This document shows positions 41,279 to 52,154 of a stretch of 64,000 nucleotides of DNA, in pieces. Origin of the DNA: Isochrysis galbana. Taxonomy: Eukaryota > Haptophyta > Isochrysidales > Isochrysidaceae. Within the stretch, counting starts at the first letter, position 1, and every line of letters begins with the position of its first letter. Location of the stretch: positions 6,902,573-6,966,572 of the forward strand of contig CM030934.1 of assembly GCA_018136815.1 (NCBI GenBank), read 5' to 3'. The notes beneath the pieces were generated by a model. That model made no database searches and was not told where the DNA came from. It was given only the letters and a program-made list of their open reading frames with translations. A program made the position numbers and the translations under genes.

Positions 41279-42304
41279 CGCATTCGCGAGCCTCTGCAGG
41301 CTATTTTGCTATCTTTCCGCTCTACCGTTATAACCGCGATGGTAAATCATCAATCTTCGTTCTCATATCTATCTATACATCTACGACGTCTCCACGCTTC
41401 TATCAATCACTACACTTCATTCAATGTTGGTCTACCATTATATCCACGTGGCCAAGCAGCTTCTACAGGCTTCTACTTCTACTCGGAATATGCTCTAGCT
41501 CTGGACTGATCACCCAGGCATGGAGATCAAGGGAGTAGTAAGCACGTGTCGATGAAGACCAAGGAAGTAGCGAGCATCTTGCTTGCTAAAGTACACCCTC
41601 AAGAACCTCAAGCATCTAAGACTCTGTAAGTCTAACACCTCTGTAAGCTTCTAGACTTTTTAAGTCTACCAGCTACTCCATGGCTAAGCTACGAAAAGCT
41701 ATAGGTAAAGTGCACGCCGCTGTGCTCGCGTTGAGACGCTATTCGCCGATGAATCTTGTAGGATCTTCACTAAGCATGGATGAATCCCTTTCGCGCCTTT
41801 TCTGTGTGCAATCCTTCTCTAGGACGACGAGACGACGAGTTCTCTTCTGGCCAATTGGTTCCTTCTTTGCTCTCTCTGTTCACCCACCGTGGCATTCGCT
41901 CCCGTGTTTATTACGTGTTGCCCTTGTTTATGTTAGAAAGTGGTGTGGCGTGTCTTCGTACGCACCCAGCAGCCGTCGCAGCGCTCTGCGATCGAAGCCG
42001 TACCGTGACCCCTCGTACCCTTGAGCCCCTACTGAGTTGTGTGTGGTCTCTCGCTAGAAATCACCCACTAGAGATTGATCCAATCTGTTCCTATGGACCC
42101 ACCACCGCCTTCTGCACCGCCAAATCCGCCCTCGCCGCCGCGCGCGGACCCCGTCACCGGCTAAAAGTAAAAGTCGGTCCTCGTATGGAATACGACAGAC
42201 GCCGGGAGCTGCCCCCCCCCCCCCACACACACCCTGCCCCTCCTCCCCGGCGCCGACGCGCTCATGGGTAAGCGCGGACCGCCATCGAAGCGCAAGGCGC
42301 CAAA
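41279..42304. other. Unassigned; contains a conserved coding scrap at 42140-42200
   Basis: The piece HRLKVKVGPRMEYDRRRE recurs, as THRLKVKVCPRMEYDRRSK, on the minus strand at about 53100-53190. The nucleotide match is also close, so both derive from one transposon family that I cannot name. The rest shows no gene. Confidence 0.45.
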
Positions 42305-42460
42305 ATGGCCAAGCAATTCCTAGTTGCGCCGGCGTCGACCGCAGGGGTGGAGCGTGTGTTCTCGGCCGCAGGGAAAATGCACGGTGATCTGCAAAAATCT
42401 GCAAAGGATACTACTCTCTCTAGAGGCGTCTTTGTTTGCGCTAGTCAGAACACTGAGTGA
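42305..42460 (+). pseudogene. hAT transposase C-terminal fragment
   Basis: 51 codons: MAKQFLVAPASTAGVERVFS then AAGKMHGDLQKS, the SAxxERxFS dimerisation signature of hAT transposases. Ends at a stop at 42458. Sequence differs from the two other hAT remnants here, so it is a separate family. Confidence 0.8.
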
Positions 42461-42599
42461 TATCGACACGGCACACGGCGTGTGTGTAGTGTGTGGTGTC
42501 TTGGTGTGTGGCTCTCGTGCAAAATGTAGTGTGTAGTGCTAGTAAGAGGATGAATGCTATCTCTATGTACCATCTATATAGTTACTGTCTACATTTCGA

Positions 42600-43140
42600 T
42601 AACTTGGTGGTGAGCGCGGAGCGCGGCCGCTCCGAACGCTCCTATGCCTCCAGCGCCCAACGCGAGGTCAACTGCTGGTGTTCGGAGCCCCTCCCACAAA
42701 TGCCCATTAATGGTACAATAACGGGCAATTTCGAGTTTCTCAGAGGGCCCAAACTCAGCACATTAACAGGTTTGGTTTTGGGCTGGGTGTTAACAGGTCA
42801 GATGTTGCCCATTACTGGGTATTAATGGTATTAACTTGTTAACGGCCTTAACCCAGCCCTAGCCTTGTAGGTGTGTAGCCCAGAATCATCAATCAGAGAT
42901 GTTTTATGTTTTATTTTTTGTATGAATATCTGTTATCTGTTAAGGCCGCCTCTAAAATGATGTGTATAGTGTAGTGCCAAAAAGTGCGGCGGGCGCGCAT
43001 ATGTACGTAGTAAGATGTGTGAAAGCCACGCGAGCACATACGTGTGTGTATGTAGGTCATAGGCAGCCGCGTAGTCGCCTGCCGAAGAGCCGAACACACC
43101 GACCTAGGGCACCGACGTGCCGGCGTCCGCGGCAGCGCTC
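42600..43140. other. Unassigned repeat-like sequence with TTAAC motifs
   Basis: Repeated CCCATTA, TTAACAGG and GTTAAC motifs at 42705-42855, some similar to those near the middle inverted repeats at 34.7 and 36.0 kb. No gene. Confidence 0.4.
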
Positions 43141-43167
43141 GAAGCAAATTTCGAACGAAATGACCCC

Positions 43168-43326
43168 CAAAATTTGGGTCAGGGCAAGCAAAAATTCGAA
43201 ACGAAATTTGGGTGGGTCCGAAACGAAATTCTCGCCGGAGCCAACCTTGGGCCGGGCCAGAGTTTCGTTTGAGACCCACCCAAATTTTGTTTCGATATTT
43301 CGCTTCCCTTGACCCAAATTTTGCAG
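43168..43326. repeat. Large foldback (inverted repeat with arms of about 70 bp)
   Basis: Left arm 43168-43238 and right arm about 43257-43326 are near-complementary: AAAATTTGGGTC, GAAACGAAATTTGGGTGGGT and GAAACGAAATTC against GAGTTTCGTTT, ACCCACCCAAATTTTGTTTC and GACCCAAATTTTG. The loop is about 18 nt. A non-autonomous foldback transposon is the likely source. Confidence 0.85.
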
Positions 43327-43606
43327 CTTATTTCGACTGAAATTCGACCTTACACCTTTAATTCGATTGAAATATCGACATTTTACATTTTACATTTTGC
43401 TCTTCGGCGTGCCAGGCGAGGCGTATTATTAAGTGCTAAGTGCACGAGGCATAGAAATGATAGAAATTTTCTAGAAATGGCAGCATCACATTGTACATCA
43501 CACAGCTCTACAAGTTAAACCTGAGAACCCACATGACACATATGTGACCACAGCCCCACACATCTCACATCTCGTCGCAACCCGCACGATCGAGCTCAAA
43601 TCAGCA

Positions 43607-43888
43607 TCAACCCACGATCCTCTTGTTGTACCGACTCATCAAAGACACTTGCAGATGATCGGACAATGCACTAGCTTGCATCTCACCATACATGACACGA
43701 AGCAAAGAGAAAACACGTTCACACGAGGCAGAATTCGGAGTAATAGCAAAAGCTACACGCGCTGCCTCCGCCCACGCCGGAAAAGACTCGCCGTTGGCGC
43801 GCCACCAATCCAGCACTCCATCCGAAAAATCCTTGACATCCAAGACGTTGATCGCGGCATGCGCGGCCGCGCTCATGTAGGCAGGCAA
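43607..43888 (-). pseudogene. hAT transposase C-terminal domain
   Basis: 93 codons. DFSDGVLDWWRANGESFPAW, ITPNSASCERVFSLL, SDHLQVSLMSRYNKR is a complete hAT dimerisation domain, well conserved. The N-terminal BED finger and RNase H-like catalytic domain are not in the neighbouring DNA. It lies between the foldback at 43.2 kb and a related arm at 44.1 kb, so it may be the last coding remnant of an element ended by those sequences. Confidence 0.9.
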
Positions 43889-44114
43889 CTGCGCCTTCAG
43901 AGCATTCGGGTCGATACCCCCGGGAGAGGATCATGGATCATGGGAGTGCTGCTCCGAGCTACCATTGCCGCCCTCGCCGCCGCCCTCGCCTTGCACCGCG
44001 CCGCGTCTTGGCCGCTTCCTGAGGCCTCCTGCTCCTGCCGGCGGGCCGCCCATCGCTCCAACACCCAACACGCCCAAATTTCGCTGCCGCGGCCGCAGGG
44101 TCCCGTTGCCCCAA

Positions 44115-44215
44115 CCAAATCCCACCCAAATTTCGGTCAAAATTTTTATTTCGTTGACGGACCCAAATTTTACAAAAAATTTTGCGAAACTCTGGCCCGG
44201 CCCAAAGCCAACCTC
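44115..44215 (-). repeat. Single arm related to the 43.2 kb foldback
   Basis: The reverse complement shares GGTTGGCTTTGGGCCGGGCCAGAGTTTCG-like sequence (about 27 of 29 with 43239-43267) and CCCAAATTT blocks. Together with the foldback it brackets the hAT piece in inverted orientation. Confidence 0.75.
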
Positions 44216-45122
44216 AGCAACATCGCAGTCCTCGCCACGCCAGCGCCTCCTGCGCTTCAAGTGGGCCAGCATCATGGCCAGCTCCGCGTCCTCCAGCTCA
44301 TGTGCCGTGAAGGGGCGCGTCGGCATCGCACCCCTGCGTACTGCCGCAGACCGCTCTACCGCTGTTGAGAAGACCGCTATTGAGAGGAAAACGCGATTTT
44401 CTCCTTTTGCAAGAGGCAAGAGGGCCACAATAGAGCCTCAACAGCGCCCCGACACTGCTGGGGCGGGGGGCTGTTGGGGCCCTATTGCGGCCTGCAAAAC
44501 CCCTCTAATGATGAAACAGCTGGGATATCCTATGTAGAGCCGAGACCCGAACAAAGGTCGATATATATGGGACTCCTGGGTTTGGCTCGCCACGCCGAAC
44601 GAGCGAGTAGTCTGTGCGAGATTCACGTCAACAGCCGTCGACTTTTCGATACTCAAGGTGGCGACGAGCCAGGCCGAGCGCGTGGAGGAGAGCGAGGAGA
44701 GAGAGACGGCGCGGCGAAACGTTTTTTTTGTTTTTTTTCGCGGGGAGAAGGCGAAACCGCCTCGCGGCTCTCTATGAGAGAGGAGAGGGCGGCAGAGCTC
44801 GCGAGCGACCGGGCTGCAGCAACGACTTTAAGAGAAAGGAAGAGGAATAGTAAGAGATAAGAGGGGAGTACTGGGGGTGGATGGGTATAGGGCGACCAGA
44901 AAGACTGAAAGGCTCAGACAGAGAAGAAAACGCTGAGGAGATCATTTATAAGAGGCCCGAGCAGCGAGATAAATCCCCTGACGGTGAGTTGCGGCCCCAG
45001 CTCTTCTCTCCTCCTCTCCTGCGCGCGCGCAGACCTCTCTCTGCGTCCCCCCCCTCCCCCCCCTCCCCAGAGGTTCGCCCACGAGGGAGAGAGGCAGGCA
45101 GGCAGGCAGGCAGGCAGACAGC

Positions 45123-45154
<32 letters not shown>

Positions 45155-45243
45155 GGCAGAGACTGTGAGAGAGACAGAGACACAAACGAGACTAGGAAAG
45201 GAGGGAGGGGAGGGAGGGAGGGGAGGCAGGCGGAGGCAGGCAG
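44216..45243. other. Upstream region of the F-box gene; (GACA)n and CAGG repeats
   Basis: No gene in 44.2-44.9 kb. CT-rich at 45000-45070, then (GGCA)n and (GACA)n microsatellites at 45091-45155, then G/A-rich sequence up to the ATG at 45244. Confidence 0.5.
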
Positions 45244-48200
45244 ATGACGGTCGAGCTCCGCTGCGCCCTCGAGTACGAGACAGTCCCCGCCTCCTCCTCA
45301 TGCACCGTGCTCGTGATGGCCACCATCCACGCTGGCCTACCCTGCGCACAACTTTCTTCCACCTCTTCTCCACAATGCTTATCGGCCCCGCAGCCGACGG
45401 TGGAGCATGCCGTCGGTAGTCTCGAGGAGTGTGGACTTGGTTGGCGTGTCCGCACCACGGCTGCACGCCGTAGCCCCTGGGGCGTGTTCGCGCAGAGGGT
45501 AAGGCTCTGCGTCGAAGCGGTTGGAGATGCGGTAGTGGAGAAACTCTACACGCTCCTGGAGCACAAGGAGGTGGCGCCGCACGCGTGCTTCGAGGTAATG
45601 GTGGGGGACTTGTATACTGGAGACTCGCTTCACATTCCAGTTCGGGTCGCGCTCCCGGCGCTTGGAGCAGCGCCCGTGTCCAACACGGTGCTTCGCTTCT
45701 CGTTGGCGTATATCGATGCCGCAACGATAGACACGAAGAGCTGTGAGGTTGGTGTAGCCATCGCTAGGCCGATGGTGAGTCACCCGTCCCCGACGCATGT
45801 CCCGCAGCAACGCTTGTGCATTCTCCGCAGCAACGCTTGTGCATTCTCCCGCCCCTTGGGGCGATCTGGATCGATTGAAACTTGCTTCGTTTGCAGACAC
45901 CGTGGCGAGCTCCCGCGCTAGCTGGCCCACCCTGTACACCGGCCCGGCGCCCACGCACCGTCCTGCCCCCTGCACATGGCAGGGGATTTCTGAAATTCGT
46001 CCGTGCTCATTCGACTCCTCGAGGGCCGCCATCATCATGGATCGCGAGAGGCTTTGTGTGGTTGTATCAGAGGCAATGCACCATGCGGCTGCACAGGCCA
46101 ATGGTGGCCACATAGTTGCTGCGAGCAAGGTATTGGCAGATGTCAAGTCGGCCGTCGCCACAGCCCTCTCAACCCGGTGCGGCGAGGCAGCCTCTGTGCA
46201 GGCGCTTGAAGCTGTCACCGCAGCGCATCGCCGGATCGACCGGGCCCTTCGCGCGATGCTGAAGCCTCCATCGAGTCTAACGAACCATGAGAGGATGGGC
46301 CCGCTGGTTGCCGCGGCCGTGCCCACGGTACCCTCGCCTACATCTCCAAGCAGTTCGCCCGGTGGCATAGCGGGGAGCTCAATAGGAGAGCCCAGTCGAG
46401 CACCGCTCCAGCCGCGCAACTTCTGGGTCGCCTTGCCTCCCGCCTCGCCAACGCGCGGCGATGTCCATAGCGGCGGTCCGTTCGCGCTCGGCTCGCACAA
46501 CAACCCAACTGTCCTGACCAACGTGGCGCAGCCCAGCTCAGCGGCGGATTCCCCTCCGGCGGCACATGCTCAATCACCCATTCGCGGCTCGCCGCACCGC
46601 CGCAAAGAGGGTGTTACTGCCTTCCCGCTCACGAGTTCGGCCGACATCCACGAGCCGTCGCCACTCTCACCGATCAACAAGCCCCAGGCATCTCTCCGCC
46701 TGCTTGGCACGACACCTTATGGCACGAGTAGGCGTGTCGGCCGTGGGCCGATGCTGCGCGGGAGGCCGCGGCTACAGCCGCCCGTACTGATGCCGTTGCA
46801 TGCACCGCCGATGGCCGACGCGCCCGTCGGCCTCGCGCCGCCACTGCAGCTCGCGGCTGTGCCGCCACTGCCGCCACCTGGCAGCTTTGCACGCTCACGA
46901 CAAGGCTCGTACGAGTCATGGCTATGCCGACTTCTGAGGAGCCCGCTGCAGCCGCTGCCTCTGCCCGACGAGATCATCATGCACATTTTCACTTTCGTCG
47001 AACCCACCGTCCTGTTTCACCCGTCACTATCTTTGCCGGCCGTAATCGTGGACAAGTCCACCTCTGTGAGAGGCCACCATTCTACCATCTCCTCGGCACT
47101 GCGGGCAGTGCAGCCCGGCGACCAAATCCTGGTCCGGCCCGGCGTCTATCGGGAAAGCCTCAGCATAGACGTGCCCGTCGCCATCATCGGGTGCCCAGCG
47201 CCGACGGGCGGCCCTGGCGTGACCATCACCTCGTCGCGCAATCACACGATGCACTCCACCGCGCCGTTCGCTCGTCTCGAGAACGTTGTGCTGCGCCAGA
47301 CGGGCGCCTCAGGCCGCTCGTGCTTACTCTGCTCGCGCGGGACCCTTGAAGTGTCAAATTGCGACATTTCGTCCGCATCGGGCCTATGCGTCGAAGTCAC
47401 TGATGCCGCAACCCCCATTGTCCGCCAATCTCGCATACACTCGGGCGCAGCCGCTGGATTGTGGTTCCGATCCGGTGCAGGGGGTCTTGTCGAGGGTTCT
47501 GAGATTTGGGGCAACGGATGGTCGGGTGTCCAAATCTCTGACGGATCCAATCCGACTCTACTGCAAAATTTCATTCACGACAACAAGAGCGCCGGGCTCA
47601 TCTCCTTCAACAATGGCCGTGGCGCTGCGCTAAACAACGATATCACGTCCAACGGAAAGGGCGGTGTCCAAGTGCGCTCGCGGGCGAGCCCGGAACTATC
47701 CCATAACCGTATTTTCAATGAGCGATCCTTCGGTGTATGGGTGTATGAACATGGCTTCGGCATGTTCGAGGACAACGATATTGTCAACAACGCGTGGAGC
47801 GGCTTCCAAGTTGAGGAGGGCTCGGCGCCGATGGTGATTGGCAACCGCCTGCGCGGGAACAGGTCGGCTGGCATCGTAGTTTATAACCGGGGTTGCGGCA
47901 CCTATGAGTGGAACGACATCTCCGCTAACGGGCGTTGTGGCGTGCAGATCAAATCGGGCTCCTCGCCCGTATTCCGTCGAAACCGGATCCACCACGAGAA
48001 GCAAGCGGGTGTGCTTACGGCTGAGGACGGGGCGGGGATTCTCGAGGAGAATGATATTTTCGACAATCAGTGGTCGGGCGTGCAAACCGAGGGGCCTTCC
48101 AACCCTCAGTTGCGGCGCAATCGCATACATCACAATGGTGGTGCAGGTTTCATCGCCTATCAGAATGGTAGTGGACTACTGGAGGGCAACAACATCTACT

Positions 48201-48409
48201 CCAACAAGAAGTATGGGGTGCAATCCAAGACAGGAGGCACGCCAATCGTGCGGCACAACATCATCCACGACAAAGCGTATGGCATCTACCTCACAGAATC
48301 TGGAGGTGGAGTCTATACGGAGAATACCATCAGCAATACGCAGGGCACGGGCATTTTCGTCTCGCCGGATTCCTCGCCAACGATGACGAACAATCATGGC
48401 ACTCAATGA
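45244..48409 (+). CDS. F-box and parallel beta-helix protein with N-terminal vWA-associated domain
   Basis: Proposed exons 45244-45774 and 45983-48409 give about 985 aa; the donor GTGAGT is clear, the acceptor (CATGGCAG) was chosen because it restores the frame. Exon 1 carries GDLYTGDSLHIPVRVALP and VLRFSLAYIDAAT, like the beta-domain that follows von Willebrand A domains in plant and algal vWA/RING proteins; exon 2 continues with a helical segment (about 195-265). After a Pro/Ser-rich linker is an F-box (PLPLPDEIIMHIFTFVEPTV, about 500). From about 533 to the end is a right-handed beta-helix of roughly 22-residue rungs (NxIxxNxxSGVQxxxGSxP), as in FBXO11. F-box proteins recruit substrates to SCF ubiquitin ligases, and the beta-helix is probably the substrate-binding part. 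The vWA domain itself is absent. If the intron call is wrong, exon 1 could be a separate gene. Confidence 0.8.
45775..45982 (+). other. Proposed intron of the F-box/beta-helix gene
   Basis: Starts GTGAGT; CATGGCAG at the end restores the frame. TTTGCAG at 45890-45896 looks better as an acceptor but puts exon 2 out of frame. It contains a tandem duplicate of a 24-mer with GCAGCAACGCTTGTGCATTC at about 45803-45851. Confidence 0.5.
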
Positions 48410-49002
48410 GCCCGCAGTTGACGTGCGCGCATGGTTAGCTATCGCTCACCGTCGACTAGCCAGGGTGCAGAGCGTTGCAAAACAAGCGTTGCATGCGTCG
48501 CTGCATGTGTGGCCGCATCCTGCCCTATTGTAGTGTTTGCTGTGAGACGGCGACTGCGAGCAAAAAGCACCATTGCTTCGGCGTATTAGGCCAAAGGTTG
48601 GCCATGGTGCCGTCGAGCAGCCGAGCATAGTCGAAATCGGCTCGGCACATACTCGAGAACTGGAACGCGGAGCGTAGATCTAGCCTACGCGCTTGGCCGC
48701 ATGGCTGACCAGACACCGCACGCCATGCTATGTGCAATTTGTAACTCCTTTTGAATGTTGGTGTTGTGTCATGAAGTGGTTATTCAAGTGGTTGGTTGGT
48801 TAGCGGCTGCTTGCGGAAGCATGTTTGTGCCAGCCACCGCTAGCCGAAGTTGGCAAGCCTGAGGCTACCACGTGCAAGTGAGACTTTTGCCAAGCGCAAG
48901 TGCATGGAGGATGGGAGGTGATGTCGACGCGGTAGCAACCGCGCGCTAAGGTAACTAGCCCCACCTCCCCGGACACCTCTCTTCTAGCCTAGAAATGACA
49001 CA
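48410..49002. other. 3' region of the F-box gene, no gene seen
   Basis: Nothing recognised; ends at repeat A copy 2. Confidence 0.5.
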
Positions 49003-49105
49003 ACTAAGTTTATACTTAGTTCGCCCATGGGGGGGCACGAGCCCCCCTCTCTCTCCACTCCTCCCCTGCCATGGGGGAGGAACCACCCACTCTCCTGGCA
49101 CGTTG
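49003..49105 (-). repeat. Dispersed repeat A, copy 2 (inverted)
   Basis: See 39915-40014. Joined directly to the gag-start fragment to its right. Confidence 0.9.
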
Positions 49106-49440
49106 TCGAACACGCGATGACTACAGGCTCATAGGCAGAGGGACGTTCGATCGAGCCGGCAGCTGACGCGGTCGTGAAAGAGTCGTTGGTTGTTGCTTGC
49201 GGGAAGATGTCTGACAGATCATAGTAAGAATCGGGTCTGAGGGTGTCTGCCATCGGGCGCTACGAGCGATGAGGGCCAGACTGAAGGTCGGAGGATCGCG
49301 ACGCGTGGCGTCGGAGAGTAGAGACGAGGCTAGCTAGCGAGCTAGTGGGAGAGAGGGAGCGTGAGAATGAGAGCTTCTTAGGTCCGAGGTAGACACGGAA
49401 GACTACAGCACACAGCACATGGACTCAAAAAGTCTATGGC
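49106..49440 (-). mobile_element. Retroelement leader and gag start (family F), copy 1
   Basis: The minus strand reads a leader (with CTAGCTCGCTAGCTAGCCTC, TCTCCGACGCCACGCG) and then an ATG at 49253 opening MADTLRPDSYYDLSDIFPQA and SAAGSIERPSAYEPVVIACS. The same leader and start are on the plus strand at 53420-53750. The frame is cut off by repeat A. Confidence 0.8.
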
Positions 49441-49760
49441 AACAGAGCCGGCTCTGGCTCGTCAGAGTCTGACGCTCCCACCTCTCGTCCTGAGCCCGAG
49501 GAGGGGACCCTCCCAGCTCCGGAGGCAGCTCCCGAGGCATGGTTGGATGCAGTGTTGGACAAATTGGTGTCCAGGCAGGCACAGAAGGAGCGAGGAGAGG
49601 CCTCCCTTCGACGGAAGGAGGCAGTTCCGCAACCCTACTCCCCCTTCGAACCCGCTGGCCGAGTCCGCCAGGCTCCGACGCGGTGACCCACCCTATACCC
49701 ATGGTTAGGCTGTGCGCGTGCCTTAGGAGAATTAATAAAATTATCCTTATAGGCAAATAC
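49441..49760 (+). mobile_element. Coding scrap and 3' end shared with the DIRS-like element at 60.4 kb
   Basis: An open frame (SSESDAPTSRPEPEEGTLP, WLDAVLDKLVSRQAQKERGE) runs to a stop at 49684. It is followed by TTAGGCTGTGCGCGTGCCTT and AGGAGAATT, which also occur inverted at 60390-60440. Probably an internally deleted copy that keeps an upstream coding piece and the 3' end. Confidence 0.6.
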
Positions 49761-50154
49761 ACCCATCCGTGTGAGTGTCGCTGGCTAGGATGTAACATTG
49801 ATTATTATTATCTAGCCTAGAAATGATATCTAGCAGCACAAGGGGAGTTGCCGCAAGGCGGGAAATGAGGGTGAAAGGTGCGGGCCATCAAAAGTCCCGG
49901 TGCACCACCCAAATTAGGGAAAAATTATGCCCCCATATACATATATATTATAATTACTAGGATGTTGGACCCCCTCTCTCCGCGCCTCGTGATCACATGG
50001 GCATGGCTACGGTAGCGTTACCCAGCGCCACGCGCCACGTGTGAGGCGGAGAATATTAAAAGGTTTTTTTAAAGTATCAATAGAGTCCGATGGGGGAGGC
50101 TGGATTGAAGAAAAAGCACTGGTCGATCGGGAGGGACCCATTTTTTTCATTATC
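49761..50154. other. Unassigned, no gene seen
   Basis: AT-rich patch at 49930-49960; TCTAGCCTAGAAATGA at 49812-49827 also stands next to repeat A copy 2 (48985). Confidence 0.4.
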
Positions 50155-50246
50155 GTGGGTCCGGTGGTTCCTTCCCCATGGCAATGGAGAAGTGGAGAGA
50201 GGGGGGTCTCGTGCCCCCCCATGGGTGAGCCAAGTATAAACTTAGT
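50155..50246 (+). repeat. Dispersed repeat A, copy 3
   Basis: Slightly diverged copy ending CCAAGTATAAACTTAG. Confidence 0.9.
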
Positions 50247-50669
50247 TCTTGTGTGAGACATGGAAGGCAAAAACATGCAAATGCTTGTAATTGGGTCGCT
50301 GGCCAATTTAGGGCCCAACTCGTACTTGGGCGCCGGACGACGAGCCTAACCTCATTCTCAAATGCGACACCCCGCCCCACGCGCCTCGCGTTGGCCAATT
50401 ACGCCAGTGTGCACGATCACAAGATTGGGCCGTCAGCTCCTTTCTTGACAAGAAGCCCACTCACTTGGACAATCCAAGCCCAAACTAAATGGCGCAACCA
50501 GCCCATACCGACTCAGTGCCATTGCCCATCGGCGGCGGCGCATATGCCACCCTAGAGGCCTTAACGACATGGGCGGTGTGCGGCTTCGTCCGACTCGCGC
50601 CCATGATGCTGCCGAGGGGCCCCACAAGTAACTGCGAAGAACACGGCTGCCCATCAAGCCTGCAAGACC
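50247..50669. other. Unassigned, no gene seen
   Basis: No recognised content; likely includes 3' flank of the minus-strand gene to its right. Confidence 0.4.
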
Positions 50670-51623
50670 TCACTCATCCATTGCCTCTGCAAGCCTCTGA
50701 GCAACGCTCATCTCCCGCCAGTCGTCCCGCGGTCCCATTGATTGAGCGCATTCTTGGCAAAAGTCCTGACCAAATTTGTTCGTGAATATTCGCGCCTCCG
50801 GGTCCGTCACCTCGCGTCGGCAGCTTTTGCGGTCACACTGTACGCAGGGTTCTTCGTCCCCTTCGTCCTCCCCGTCTTCCTCGCCATCACTTCCCTTCTC
50901 ACCGTCGTCCCCATCCTCCCTGCGCTCCACCATCTGGTCCGCGACACCTGCCTCAAAGGACTCATCGCCGAGGATGGTGAGGGGTTCGAGGCCGTGTTGT
51001 TCTCGCGAATCTTGTACGCGCTTGACGAAAAGGCTCCCTCCAGGTGACCAGCCATCGACAACATCGTCATCCTGATCCTCCTCGGCATCCACATTGGTGC
51101 AGGAGAGGCAGAGTGACTGCAGTGATCGGTTGGATCCGAGCGCTGTGACAAATGCAGCACGTGCAGCACGACTGAACCGGAGCTCCAGCGGGAAGACCAG
51201 CTTGGGCACCGCGAGACTCGCGAGCGCACTGGCGGCAGCAGCGTCCAGCTCGACGTGCGAGCCGTCGACGCCGAACATGGCGAGATTAGGGTTGGTGGAG
51301 GCGACCTGCACGGCAGCGACGACCCGGGCCGAGGCAAACGGGCTTGGCAGGGGCGGCGAAGTACCAGCGAGAAAGGGCGAGGCCGACGCGCGCAGAGCAT
51401 CCAGCGTAGGACGGTCGAGAAGAGGCGCCGACTTCTCAGCCCAGCTCTCTGCGCTTGCGCTGGCTCCTGGGTGGTCGGTCTTGGGCGGTGGTCTGGCCTC
51501 GAGGGCAGGCGCAGCAACTTTGGCCTTGCGGCTCACCAACCCATCTGGCTGGCCATCTCGTCCACCATCGCCTCCCGCATCGGCGTCCGTCGGCGGCTTC
51601 GTCAACGCCAGCCGACGCTTCAT
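50670..51623 (-). CDS. Unidentified protein with C-terminal cysteine motif
   Basis: 317 aa from ATG 51623; a stop lies four codons upstream in frame. High GC3 supports coding. The first 100 residues are Ala/Pro/Lys-rich and low complexity. A middle block (LVFPLELRFSRAARAAFVTA, NRSLQSLCLSCTNV) could be a leucine-rich-repeat pair. A Glu/Asp-rich stretch follows, then CVQCDRKSC and FCQEC, which together could bind one zinc ion. A neighbouring minus-strand frame at 51.62-51.72 kb contains VVDLTDEASAG, a possible SUMO-interaction-like segment that may be an upstream exon or a frameshifted N-terminus. No function is proposed. Confidence 0.6.
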   Translation of the reverse strand: MKRRLALTKPPTDADAGGDGGRDGQPDGLVSRKAKVAAPALEARPPPKTDHPGASASAESWAEKSAPLLDRPTLDALRASASPFLAGTSPPLPSPFASARVVAAVQVASTNPNLAMFGVDGSHVELDAAAASALASLAVPKLVFPLELRFSRAARAAFVTALGSNRSLQSLCLSCTNVDAEEDQDDDVVDGWSPGGSLFVKRVQDSREQHGLEPLTILGDESFEAGVADQMVERREDGDDGEKGSDGEEDGEDEGDEEPCVQCDRKSCRREVTDPEARIFTNKFGQDFCQECAQSMGPRDDWREMSVAQRLAEAMDE

Positions 51624-51735
51624 CCGTCAGATCGACCACCGGCGCAGCGACCGTGGCCCCTTGCTGCACTTGGGTGCCGGCCCGCCCTCTCCCTCCGTCG
51701 TCCCCGTCCCCCTGCCTTCTCATACTTCATCATGA

Positions 51736-52154
51736 TAGAGTACTCCTCTGGAGGCTTGAGCTTCTCATAACGGCCCCATTTCTTTTGGGAAGCTTCAAAT
51801 TTGAGCCTTAGTTAGACCTCTGGATAGAGGCTAGAGCTTCTCACTCAACAACGTTTTTAATAAACTCCAAACTCCTATAAAAAGAGCTGGAAGGTGCTAG
51901 GGGGCTCATAGAGGCATCAGAGGCATGGTCCACACACACCCTGCGCCGAGCAAAAGAGAAATCGCCGATTCTTGACCACGCCCAGGAGCCGTGCTCGAAT
52001 CGCACGCACACGCCTCACAGCAGCGCGCTCCTCTCCCAACACACTCACACTCACTCCGAGACTCCGAGACATCGGGGACACCAAGCTCGACCTCTTCCGC
52101 GGCCTCTTGCGCGTGCTGAGCGCTGGAGCCCGCCTCACCTCCATAGGCCATAGG
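51736..52154. other. Unassigned, no gene seen
   Basis: Probable upstream region of the minus-strand gene at 50.7-51.6 kb and 5' flank of the LINE fragment. Confidence 0.4.

Noticed and set aside
41580-41680. Possible Ty1/copia Pol end
   Set aside because: A short stretch (KTKEVASILLAKVHPQEPQ) vaguely recalls copia RNase H tails but lacks the required motifs.
45379-46521. A 380-codon minus-strand frame
   Set aside because: Antisense to the vWA/F-box gene and its intron; no domain.
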